DNA of 64,000 nt. Source: Gautieria morchelliformis (taxonomy: Eukaryota > Basidiomycota > Agaricomycetes > Gomphales > Gomphaceae). The notes under the pieces are model-generated. The model ran no database searches and was not told the DNA's origin. It worked only from the letters and a program-made list of their open reading frames with translations. A program made the position numbers and the translations under genes. Position 1 is the stretch's first letter. Each line of letters opens with the position of its first letter. Below are positions 12,513-23,649 of this stretch, in pieces. The DNA is taken from contig WHVA01000264.1 in assembly GCA_015179125.1 (NCBI GenBank), positions 1 through 64,000 on the forward strand. Direction: 5' to 3'.

Positions 12513-12745
12513 CGTATAAACACTAGGACAGCGCGTTGAATCGTGGGAGAAGATTCTTGATGGAGAAGCCAGAGGCAACGGTAGTCAAAATACAGCTAAG
12601 GATCAGCAGCACCTATGTGGATTAGCGACCTCGAAGGGAAACACAGCGTAGATATGAGAGGGAATATGTCAGATACTGAATCCACTAATGTCGATAGGTG
12701 TGCCAGTATAGGTGACGAGAGCCACCGAGACTCACTTAGAGGTGT
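12513..12745 (-). repeat. second unit of a composite repeat carrying an SLS1 exon piece
   Basis: A ~100-bp segment not found in the parental SLS1 gene (core GATGGAGAAGCCAGAGGCAA, then AAGGATCAGCAGC) is followed by a second copy of the SLS1 piece GACCTCGAAGGGAAAC...GTCGATAGGTGTGCCAG. The same association, in the same order, is seen at 14990-15360, so the unit is a repeated composite module rather than a simple copy of the gene. Confidence 0.7.
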
Positions 12746-12789
12746 TGGAAGGTGAGCCATATCTCCTGTGTCTTTGTTCAACCTCTCGC

Positions 12790-14985
12790 CTTACTCTAGA
12801 GGCGAAGGGATCCACGAGGATGATAATGACCCGGAGCCGCCGGCGGGCAATCCCCTGGTTGACGCACTACAAGTTGAATCCGAAATGAGAATAGAGCCAA
12901 CCCTCCAGTGCTATTAGCTGTCCCTATACACTTTGCATGATACCGTCTGCTCCTCGTTTGGTCTAAAATCGCGCTTGGTCTCGGGAGCGCGGCCGTACCG
13001 TGCCGCATGCGCGGATAGAGGAACTTCCTCGGTCTCCAGCCGCATGCGCTCTCACGTATGCAATCAACATCCCGTTCTGCCCCGTAAGCACCATGTCGGC
13101 TGTGGATGATGCACGCCAACCGGGCATGTGCATCTCGCCAGCTATACTTACTTTGGCACCGTTTACTGGCGGTGGACATATGGTGTATGTCATCTTTCGG
13201 GGATATATATATATCACTTGCTTATCGCGCTAGAGGGGTTCGGCCGAATTCCTTGACTGAAACCATCCAGGATTTTCGGGGAGGTAGGTGCCATAGGCGA
13301 GCCTTGTGTGAAGGCGCAGCTATTTGGGGCAGTTATATTACAGGTGGATCAACCCCTACACCGAGAATCTTTGTGCCAGGCGGTACGCTATGTCCATTTC
13401 CCCATTCCCCACACACACAGTCCCCCGTTGGCCTGTGAAAATCAAAGATTTAGACTATGATTTTATAGTAGGGTTACATAGTCAGACTGGTCTGCTGGAC
13501 ATTTCCCAGCGGCTGGGCTTTCCTGAGGCGGTTTCAGTGCCGCCCCATGAGATTCCCCGCCAGCATATCCTTCTAATAAAATGTCAGGGACTAATTAACA
13601 CACCACACGCAAAAAAAGGATGGTATACCTGGCTCAAATTCAAGGTTTTGATATTTCGGCCAACCACATTCACCAATTCAAGGTGGGTGTTGATTTCTTG
13701 GCAGGTATAATTATGAGCTCCTTGGGCAGCGATGGGCATAGCAGTAATATGCTACAATTATCACCATGGTCATACAATGTTGGCGGAGGGTATACCCAAT
13801 CAATGCGGAGTGGTCATTGGTCTTGTCGAGTGTCCCTCCCGAGGCGAGAAAATCCGCCCACCTGCGATCAAATCCTGAGTTATGTTGGAATACATTACCG
13901 TGCTTTATAAAAAAGTTCATGACCCTCATTGCCTATGAAACTGTTGAACAATGGTACTCAAGCACCCACTGTGCAACTCACCAAGTATAAACAGCCAAAA
14001 TGTACAATTGTTGAAGGCATACTTTTCTGATATTGTGCTGGTTCATGCAGATCTCCAAGTAGAAATATAGGCACACATCACTAGGAAGATACTTTGTCAA
14101 AAATCAGGAGCATTGAATAGGCTGTGAAACTACCCATGTCTTCTTCTAGACTTTGTATATGCCTAACCCACCCATAACTTTGGTCACATCTACACACCAT
14201 CAGTCCCAAACGTGTTATTAAGAGGGGGCAACTTACAATAGTGCTTCCGGGAATAATGGTATTTCGCCCAGGCCATTATCCCTGGGTTAGAGGTGATGCT
14301 TGCTTTATGTAAATAATTCGACAGCCATACCATTCACGGAATAGGTGCAAGATTGCCTCGATGTCCTCAATAATGGCTACAGATGGCATCAAGCAGCAGA
14401 AACTAGCACATAGGATTGATGCCTACACCTTTGAGCTCTACCGGTTTCTGTTTAACACCTGCAAGTGGATAGGCAAAAGCGACCCATGTAAGACGGGGCT
14501 GATGGCCTTGCTGATGGCCACTGGTTGCTGATCTGTGATCTGGTGGGCAGATGGGACTCGGAAGCGGGGGTAATATCCATGCTGTGTGTAATCTAGACAA
14601 TTTGCCCTTTAAGTATCGCCCCTATGTATGGGCCCCGCTTCTCAGGCTGGATTCCAACAAGCAGGATCAAGAATCAATGGGCGTGAAGACTCCAAACTGC
14701 CTATGCAAGTCGAGTCCTCAGCACTTAGTCCCAGAAAGTCAGTGTCGTTCTGTACAGGTCTGCCTTGTCACATACGAGATCCACCCGCACGCAGCGAGAC
14801 TCCTCACTCCTTCTCCGACACTTGGGACCGATCTGTTTCAGTTGAAGGGGCCGCATTATCTATCCAACGAACCGTCCTTTTCACAGGATCATTCTCGGGA
14901 ATCTTATGAATCAAACTTTTTATTGTCGGAATATGATGAGGACGAGTCCAACCTGGAAGGTGACCGGTGAAGTCCAGACTGCGAG
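12790..14985. other. gene-poor region between SLS1-derived repeats
   Basis: No supported coding gene. There is a short TA run near 13202-13215, and an open plus-strand stretch at 14628-14909 with a Ser-rich translation that resembles no family I know. Possibly relic sequence; nothing else recognised. Confidence 0.35.
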
Positions 14986-14989
14986 CAGA

Positions 14990-15360
14990 GTGATGGACAC
15001 GGCTGAATGGTGAGAGTAGGTTCTTGATGGAGAAGCCAGAGGCAACGATAGTCAAAGTACAGCCAAGGATCAGCAACATCTATGTGGATAAGTGACATCG
15101 AAGGGAAACAGGGCATAGATATGAGACTGGGAATATGTCGGATGCTGAATCCTCTTCGATAGGTGTACCAGCATAGGTGGGATGGGTCGCTGATTCCGAC
15201 GTACGGCGAGAGCATCATAGAGGCACAATTGAGCAACCAGGCAGGAATCATATAAACACTAGGATAGCGCGTTGAATCCTGGGAGTAAATCCAGGATTTT
15301 TGATGGAGAAGCCAGAGACAAGGTAGTCAAAATACGACGCCAAGGATCAGATCGATCAGC
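14990..15360 (-). repeat. dispersed composite repeat with SLS1 fragment (second locus)
   Basis: Carries two copies of the GATGGAGAAGCCAGAG segment (at ~15028 and ~15304) around one copy of the inverted SLS1 piece (15085-15250, e.g. CCAGCATAGGTGGGATGGGT and AGGCACAATTGAGCAACCAG). It matches 12330-12740 closely in sequence and order. It borders the PPR gene promoter. No intact reading frame. Confidence 0.7.
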
Positions 15361-15636
15361 AGTATCAATAGTAGCAACTTAACTGAAAAAGAGTTGTGGA
15401 TGTGAAACCTTGGCAGAAACCAGATCCAAGGTATCGGTCCGTGCCAGACAGTTGGGTCGACGCGCTCAAATTCTCTTGTAGCAAGTCCAAGGACGCGGCC
15501 AGCGGTCTCCACACGGTTTTGGTGGATGTGTGCGTATAATTTGGCTTAGGTTTCTGCATGCTGACCCTACTATTGCATCTCGTAGGTCACCCAGCTCGGG
15601 GTGCCTCTGACTGGACTTTTCACGCCCTGTCGGCAC

Positions 15637-18164
15637 ATGCTCTGGAGAGCCGGCAGTGGTTATAGGCCCTTTCCACGCCCAATTGTTGCTAAAAGCATAC
15701 TTTCAGATCTTCCTTCTCGATGGGTATCTCTACCCGTGCACACCAACGAGGCGCTGCCTTCCCACAAGCCTCCTGGAGAGCCTCCCATAGAAAATGTCCA
15801 TTTCAGGTTCACAGGCAAGGTGTCGAGAGCTCTTTTATCCAAGTTCCCACCCGAAACAGCTGCATTTGTCTCTGTTATCGAGGAGCTCTCTGTCAGAAAT
15901 TTGCCCAGAGGGAGGATTCTTGCCACTCTCCAGACATTGTCATCCGAGTTCGACATATTGTCGAGCCCCAAAAGAACGTGTGCACTTGTACAACAAATGG
16001 TGCAGGCAGGATTTCCAGACCGTGCTATGCACATCTTGAATATCGCCCACAGTGTAGGCCTCGTCCTACCACACAATCAGTACGAACAAATCGCATATCA
16101 ACTGGCCCTCCGCAACTACTGGAGATATCTTCGAATCGTTGCTACCATGGCTCGCAGAATGACTGGTTCTTGGACAGTGCGGTTGCTAAATTGGGCCATG
16201 CGCTCATACATCGAAACACAGGAGTACGGTCTCCTAAGTGCAGCACTCGGCGAATTCGAGCGGTGTCAGCTCAAACCCACTCGCCGATCGTACCATCTTC
16301 TTGTCGAGGGACATCTTCGAAACAGCGACCTCAGTCGCGCACGGGATTGCCTGGTGGGAATGCAAGGCGCTGGGATAGACATGAACGAATCAACGTACAT
16401 CGTTGTCATCAATGCTTATCGTGCATTGGGACCAAACGACACTGTAGAGGCGCAGGCGTTCCAGGCTCTCCAAGGTACCGGCGGAACTTCGGACACTATG
16501 ATCCTGAACGGAATTATGAAGTTGCGCATCGATGCTGGAGATGTCCCTGGCGCTCTTCGTGTCCTAACATTATTTACGCTGTCTCCGGATTCCGACAACG
16601 GCGCTGGCGTCATTGGAGAAGGCGGCAAAAGGGAGGAAATGGCTCCACCATCTGGATCAACAACCTCCAGCGCCCCCCTTGCCTTCCTGACAAGGCAACG
16701 TTCAACATCTTATTGATGCTCCTGGCACGCCGTAAAGGGCAGCTGAATAACATCTTCCGTATTTATCATCAGATGACTTCAGCGGGTCATCAGGCCGACA
16801 CCGATACAGTAACAGCTCTTGTTGTGGCATACTCCACTGCTAGCATGACAGGCTCTGCGCTTTCGTTAGTTTACGACATGTGCAAACACCACCATCTTTC
16901 TGTCGACAGGAATGAGTTTAATCTTCTCGGCCGCCTCACGGAAGTTACTGAACCCAACCTGGACCAAGTTTGTTCCGTATCCCCAAATTCGGATGTATTC
17001 AACGCACTTTTACGAGCCGTACTTCCTCAAAAAGGGCTCATTGGTATGCGACGCGTCCTCCGTATCATGCGGCAAGCATCTGTGCTGCCGGATGCTACCA
17101 CCATACAGATAATACTCTCATATTTGCACGATGCTCATCATATTAGCCCGCGAAGCCTCATCAAAGTCCTCGCAGTCCTTATCAATTTCCCCGCCTATGA
17201 AGCGTCGCTCACTGTACAGCACCTCAACACTATTCTTCGTAGCCTCGTCCGCGGGGAACTTGACATCATCAGGACTAGCAGTTGGAACGCCTCGGCTCAG
17301 CGGGTCCGGTTCGGACACGTCCCTCGGTTTTCGTCACAACGCTTGTCGAAGGTCGCTCCAAATTTTGACCCTACGGCCGGAATTTCCCTGGACTCCTTTC
17401 AGAGGCGCATCGGCAAGATTTCCAAGCCTATCGTCGAGAACCTTTTGGAACGGCAAGTCATGAGCGATCGCATGACGTTTGCACTCCGCATCAGACGCGA
17501 CGCAGTGATTAAACTCGACATTCGATCCGCAGAGCGGGCCTTTGACATCATGGTCGCTCGAGGTATTCGCGCAAACGGATATCACTACAGCGCATTGATG
17601 GAAGGGTATGTGTTACTGGGACGTATGGAAGACGCCAGAAACGTTATTGAGCGTGCCTTTCTTGCTGGCGTCAAGCCCAGCGTCATCATGTATACGATCC
17701 TCATCAACGGATTCGGCAGGCTAGGGCAGCCAGACTTGGCAAAACAAACGTTTACCGAAATGGTGGCTCGCGGTGTCAAACCTGACTTCGCCGCCGTCGA
17801 TGCCGTGGTCAGTGCTTACTGGTTCGTAAGGGCGTACAAGACGTCCAGGAACTTGCTTCTTGACCTCTGGCCGCTTGTGGCGCAGTTCCCACCAGCCCTT
17901 CAGGGCGCCCCACTTCGCGAATTGCTAGCGTATCTACGGACTCACAGGGGCAGTTCCCCGACGAAAACGGCGCGCGCTCCGGAATCACGTCGGGAACGTT
18001 TACGAAGAATCGCAGTTCGCCGCACGATGCGCCGCACCTTATCGGAGTTGGAACAGTGGCAGCAGGTAGAAGAAGCGTTGTCGTGGGCAAAAGCGGACAT
18101 AGGTTTGGGTCATATGTTACAGGCTGACATCTCTAATACAAGACGAGAATACGACTCGTTTTAA
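15637..18164 (+). CDS. mitochondrial pentatricopeptide-repeat (PPR) protein
   Basis: Long, mostly intronless gene of about 840 residues. ATG 15637 starts an Arg/aromatic-rich, acid-free leader (MLWRAGSGYRPFPRP) consistent with mitochondrial import; an earlier GTG in frame is less likely. PPR-type helical repeats are readable, for example RRSYHLLVEGHLRNSDLSRA, ATFNILLMLLARRKG...YHQMTSAGHQAD, YHYSALMEGYVLLGRMEDAR and VIMYTILINGFGRLGQPDLA followed by EMVARGVKPDFAAVDAVVSA. The C-terminus is basic. PPR proteins bind organellar RNA; the target is unknown. Oddity: the first ~350 codons and the rest are in different frames. They join if the C6 run at 16673-16678 had seven C, giving continuous text through a low-complexity linker. 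A short cryptic intron cannot be ruled out but none is convincing. Confidence 0.82.
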
Positions 18165-18326
18165 CTTGGGGGAAGAAGTGTCGTCATAGAATCATGTGAC
18201 GTTTGATCATAGAATCATACAATGCAAGTATCATCGATGCAGATGAAGCCGAGTTCATAAAATAAATGTATCAAATTTTCAACGACAGCGAAACATGAAG
18301 CCCACAATGAAAGCAGAAAATAGATC

Positions 18327-20327
18327 TCAATTTCTTTGAAATTGACCATCCAACATCGCCAAGGCATCCCGAACGCCTTCAGCGTCAACCTCGAGCACAC
18401 GCTGTTGGCCACATTGGAAGTGTAGCGGGGAACCCGACGATGACGAGCCGTGACCGGGCTGATTATGGGTTTGTGTCAGCTCAAGATATTGTGCGTGCGG
18501 GTGGGTAAGAAGAATGGGCATATCATCAGACCCTCTATCAATGGTCCGACCGTCAGATGGTCGTCGCGCAAGCGCTTCCATGTCAGGGTCAGGGGATGAT
18601 AGTGTGATGCGCGGTCCTGTACATTTCGACCGGCGAGCCACCACTTCGGCGAGAAGCGTTAGGTCGGCGAAGGCGATGTTGGGATGTGATTTCAACTGAG
18701 TCCATGCGGTATTACAAGGCACAGTCTCGGAGGCTGATAGATGGCCTGGAGAAGATGCCGAGGATATGGAGGCTGATCTTGAAGCGCCAGATGATGGGTC
18801 ACGATCGGGACCGGAGCCGGAACCTCCAGATATATTCGAACTGCCGCCCCCGCCACAACCGAACCCTGGATGGCATGTAGATCCATTGTTGGGGCAGCTG
18901 GCACATTCCTTGACCGATCCTCCGAGAGCTGCACAGAAGGCTTTCCCAAAGGGGTCGTCGGCGCATGCTAGGCAGTTGGACGGGTCGCCAGTGCAGTTGG
19001 GGGAGGCTGATCGGGCTGGGCGGTGAGGTTTCTCTGCCACAGCCTGTGCAGGAAAGATGGGAAAAATAGGCGCATGCGTATTTTGCTGTGATGGTCGCCG
19101 ACGAGGAAGAGGGACGGGAGGGGAGTAGGCAGGTAGGTTATCCAGGATCGAGGAACTGCCACTAGACGAAAGGGCGACGGGGACTGCAGCAGGAGGAAGT
19201 TGCGGTGTTGAGCTTATACTGATACTTCCCCTTGATTCCATCTTGACCTCCCGGGGAGAATGTGAGCCCATATGGGCTGTCGACGTAGTATTATTAGGAA
19301 TAGAGGGGGTTGAGCCCGGGACGTCTCCATGTACGGCAATACGCGCGGTGACCTGTTGGAGAGCGAGCTCGCGACACACACAGGGAGTGTCGTCGGAGCA
19401 AAAACCACAGTCAACCATGTCAAAATCAAAGGAATTGACGCCTCGATTCTCGTTGACGCATCCAGGAGCTTTCCCGGAAAAACCGGTGAAGAGGCTGGCC
19501 ATGGCGGGTTGCTGACAATGTTGTGGATATCCAGGAGGGTTGGGTGAGCGAGCGGAGAAGGACATGGGGAATAGGGGTCGTTGGGAACAGATGAGGCGGC
19601 ACTGTCAGACTCTGGAGAGGAGACCATTGAAGAGGGGGAAGGTACTAGGGACATGGCGGAGGATGGAACAGAATCTGGGGAGAGAGCCGTGAGACCGTCT
19701 GTCTTTATGCGTTTTCTCATGGACGTATCCCTGGACGGGTATGGAGTAATGCTATCCTCTCTCCATCGTTTGCGTTCTGTCTCGGGGGATTTCTCTGGCC
19801 TGAATTTGCGGAGCTCATCTCTGAGGCAAGCGTTCTCCTTGCGGAGGGCGGCATTTTCCTCCTTGAGACGTTTGGCGATGTTCTGCAACGCGACATTGCG
19901 CTCCATCTCGCCCTGTTCATAGGACTGAACGCGAGCCTGCAAATCTGCCAACTGGGACTGTTTGCGCTCGCGAAAGGCCCTCTGTGCGGCTCTGGAGAGG
20001 AACCTGGTCAGTAACGACGCACCAAATCGCGCACAATACTCACCTGTTTTGTACCCTTCTACCTTTGGAATCTGGCTGAGGAAAGCAGGGAAAATCAGCG
20101 CGTTTCGAGTGGCGTGAGCGTGCAACGCATACCTCCATAGACTCATCTACAGGAGGGGCGGGGGGGTCCTTCTTGGGCTTTCTTCCAGGTTTTGGTTTGG
20201 CAGGAATGACCCATTCTTTCGAAGCTACACACGCGTCAGGACTCGCGACAAAGGTGGCAGTTAACACAAGCCAACCTTGTGCCCAGAGGGTGGAGGAGGA
20301 CGCGACAGCAGAAGTCATTGGGACCAT
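18327..20327 (-). CDS. hapX: HapX-like bZIP iron-response regulator
   Basis: Regulator of the HapX type, which represses iron-consuming genes under iron starvation together with the CCAAT-binding complex and senses iron through Cys-rich motifs. Exons in order: N-terminal MTSAVASSSTLWAQ; an intron; then SKEWVIPAKPKPGRKPKKD, the Hap4-like CCAAT-complex-binding motif; a short exon GRRVQNR; then AAQRAFRERKQSQLADLQAR completing the bZIP basic region, followed by the leucine-zipper heptads. Downstream are Cys-rich clusters: CGFCSDDTPCVC (about 19370-19415), CTGDPSNCLAC and CASCPNNGSTCHPGFGCGG. The start could be ATG 20327 or 20318. Oddity: the bZIP part and the Cys-rich part are in different frames, joined if one base is added at the GGG/CCC run 19506-19508. 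A weak-site intron ending at GTCAG is an alternative. Confidence 0.82.
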
Positions 20328-20719
20328 GCACGAGGACGAGGAGACGAGGGTGAGCGGAAGAGTAAGAGCGAAAGGTGGGAAAGGCCTGAGGGAGGCTTGC
20401 CAGGCTTGCTTTTAGAGGGACGCATTATGGCATTTCATTATTTTGCTGGATTAGTTGTTTCCAATTTCGAAGGAAAAGAAATGATTAATTATGGATCAAA
20501 TAGGAAAGATGCCCTTTTGCGGCAATCAAGAAATCTGGGCCGGGATTACCCGCCCGGCGTTTACCGTAACAACGCCACAATCCCGGCTCTTTTCAGATTG
20601 TCGCCCGAATCTGGCAGTCAGGGCCCAAAGGTTAATCGCGGCTCTTCAATGAAACCGGATCCTCTGCTAATTTGGGATTAAACTCATTCACAATACACGC
20701 TCAGCATGGACCACGCATC

Positions 20720-23649
20720 TCACTCAACAATCTCCTCTTCCATCTGCTCGATGACCTCATCGATCCATTCGGCCACCTCTTCCTGCTCCTCCTCGCCCTC
20801 CTCCTGGGCCACCCCCCTTTGGGCACCGCCCGGCTCCCCGACATCTCCCGCTTACACCGAGCCCGCCAGGCATTCCATTCGTCTACCAGTCTCTTCCTCT
20901 GCGCAATCAGCTCCGCGCTCACCTTGCCCTCCTCCGCCACATCCTCTTCGTCGAACGTCCGGCTGTACTCGCGCAAGTTCTTGCGGATCGCCCGCTGCTG
21001 CTCCTTGGTCAGCAGCGTCCGCGGCCGAGGTCGCCACACAAATTGTTTAAATCGGTCCAGAATGTGCTTCTCTAATTCCTGGCCCTTGAAGTCCCATATT
21101 GCGTACCCATTCTCCAGCTATAATAATAATTAGATTGCCGCACACATGTCGGTGGCGTTCGTGGGACCCCGAAAATATTACCAGATCGAGAATTAGCGTG
21201 GAATGATAGAACGAGAAGCTGAAACCTAAAACGCGTACCGTGTGTCGCCATGCGCTCGCGCTCGTGCTCAGATAACGACCGGAAGGATCCCACTCGACAT
21301 CTGTGACTCCATAATGATCTGCAGTCCCCAGAAGTTGGATCCCGCTGCCCCACTCTTCCTTCGACGCGCTTTGACTCGCATCCTTGCGTCCCCCCACGTC
21401 CTCTAAATTAAAGTCTAGGTCCCAAAACTCTAGCTCGGACTTAGACGTGGAGCCAACGGTGGCGAGTACCGCATGTCGCCCTCGAGGTGACCACCTAATC
21501 GTGTTGCTTGACCTGTTGGGAAGCGTCTCTGCATATCATACAAGGAGTCCACCGGCGCAGCGAAGTCCACCCAAAGATAAGACGAGAAAAAAATTTGAGC
21601 GTCCAAGGTTGACCAGAATGGTAATTAGAAACAGACACCGTACAGAGTAGGAAGACCCACTTAGCAGCTTGAAGTCACCCTTTCCCCGTTCCAGCTGGTA
21701 GAAGCTCACGTCTGTCTTAATTGTTGCGACCGGACCGGGGTTACCGAGATTAGGATCACTGCTCGAAACTATCGCGAACCGTTCCCCGCGTGGTTCCCAT
21801 GAGAAATCCGTAACGGTATCTGATATGCGTCTGCGTGTGAGCCTCTCTCGGATCTCAAGCTAAGAAATCGAGGCAAGGGAGAGCGGGTCGGGAGAGAACG
21901 GTAAATGCGAACTACAAGACTGGTGGGGCCGCCACCGTAATGATGAAAAGCCAAAAGTCCATTCGTACCTTTTAGTTCCACCACTTCGACAGGGAAATCC
22001 TTCTCTCGCACTCGGAATATTTCCAGGTTGCAGAAAATAGACTTCTTGGTTTTGGTGTGACGGTCAACTCTTACGCACAGGAAATCCCCTTGATTTTGCC
22101 AATAAAGTTTGCACTATAATGAGTTCCATCAGCCGTCAAGCCCGGGACACATTGTCAAAATGAGATACGTACGTCGGTGACGTTAAACAAGTTCTTTTGA
22201 CGAAGAACAGTGCGATTGGGAAAGCTCATGAGTGTTACCCTCGCCGGCTGGTTCTGAACTTCGGGTGTCCAAAACACAAGCATGTTCTCTTTGGGTAGCT
22301 TCTTGGGTGATTTCGCCGCAGCAGACGCTCCCTTGATAGTAGCAGTCTTATCTCCTTCGTCGCGGTCTTTGTCACCGAGTGGACACCATTCGAAGTCGAC
22401 AACGCCCTCTATTTTCACACTTTTCTTGCCCAAAAGACCCATGCTTGGCAATTCGTATACACTGATCTGCTGACCCGGGGTGACGCGCGCGACATATTTA
22501 TCGTCCCCACTCCATTTTAGTGCAGGCCATGGCACGCCCTGCTTCTTTTGCGCATCGTCCATTGCGCTCGGACCAGGTAGTGCATTGACCGCCGGGAAAG
22601 TGCGGAGTAGATTGCCTGATTTGATCTCCCAGACGGCGATGCAGTTACCCTCATCCTCCGGGCTGAAGTACTGTGGTCCTTGGAGAGCACCATCTGGGAC
22701 GACGATGGGCTCGTGTGACCAGGTCACCAGGTACTGCTCGCATGGTGAAAAATCGATGAGCTTCACCAATGGATGAGCGAAACGTTGAAGAGGCTGCCAT
22801 GTCGATCCACCCCAAAGACGCACGCCTTGGCGGTGCAGTGTAGCGAGCAATGTTCCAAGAGGCGACCAGGCAACATACAGATCTGTCCAATTCTACAGTG
22901 TTTTCAATTTGTGCACCCCACAAGTCAAGGGGAGGAACGGACTGCTCTTTCGTAAGCAACCTCGGTGGTGGAGGGCTTCCCATGCCAATGTATTTGAACA
23001 TCGTCACCCCGGTACGTGACATACTGGTCGCGACCTTGAGCGTCCCCTAGCCACGCTCGAAGATGTTCCTATAAAAGCGGTTGTTGGGTAGGTAAATTGT
23101 GAATGGCAGATACGTACACGAGGCTTATACTCCTCTGGCTCTGGATCGACATACGTTGGATTCATGTTAGTATATCGCTCAATATCCGAGAAGCGATTGA
23201 TTATGAATGTATGTTTTGCGTCAAACTGGAAACCTTGCATCGCCGTCAAAGCGAATGTAGCTTCATCTGTATCTTTGAACTCCATAAAGAGGTATCTAGT
23301 AGATAGTTCTGATTTCGTTTAGCACTAAGACGAAGATGAGGATACTTACCCTTTGCCTTTTCCCGAAGTGTCCCATGGCATCGACATCGCATCTGGTTTG
23401 ATGGGGGCACCCTTACGACTAAAATCTTTGCTAATTTTGTTGAGCAGTCTATCCAACTTGGATTGATCGATTATAGGTACTCCGTCGACCACCAAAACGT
23501 TTTCAAAGCCTTCGATGGGCTTAACCTGGTATCTAGTGTGGCAGTCATTATGATGAATATCGACAGTCAAGGACGATATACTTCTCCTCGATATCAGCAT
23601 AATCTAGGTCGTCATCCTCTAGCGGCAGGCCATTTGCGACGGGCGACAT
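20720..23649 (-). CDS. PRT1: eIF3b, translation initiation factor 3 subunit b (Prt1)
   Basis: Scaffold subunit of eIF3, which organises 43S pre-initiation complexes. ATG 23649 gives [20 protein letters not shown]; intron 1 follows at once. The N-terminal RRM ([27 protein letters not shown]) is followed by WD-type propeller text such as [98 protein letters not shown] and [14 protein letters not shown]. The C-terminal helix contains [10 protein letters not shown] and FVWRPRP. About eight short introns. Oddity: the expected acidic tail ([17 protein letters not shown], stop at 20720-20722) lies in another frame from the preceding exon. A seventh G in the coding-strand G6 run (20812-20817) would join them. 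Confidence 0.92.

Noticed and set aside
12330-15360. Helitron carrying the SLS1 fragments
   Set aside because: Attractive, but I could not identify 5'-TC and CTRR ends with a subterminal hairpin, nor a Rep/helicase gene; kept only as a hypothesis.
15720-16670. Continuous alternative frame through the first half of the PPR gene
   Set aside because: Its translation before ~16680 is Arg/Cys-rich nonsense; PPR repeats are in the other frame there. It becomes the real frame only downstream.
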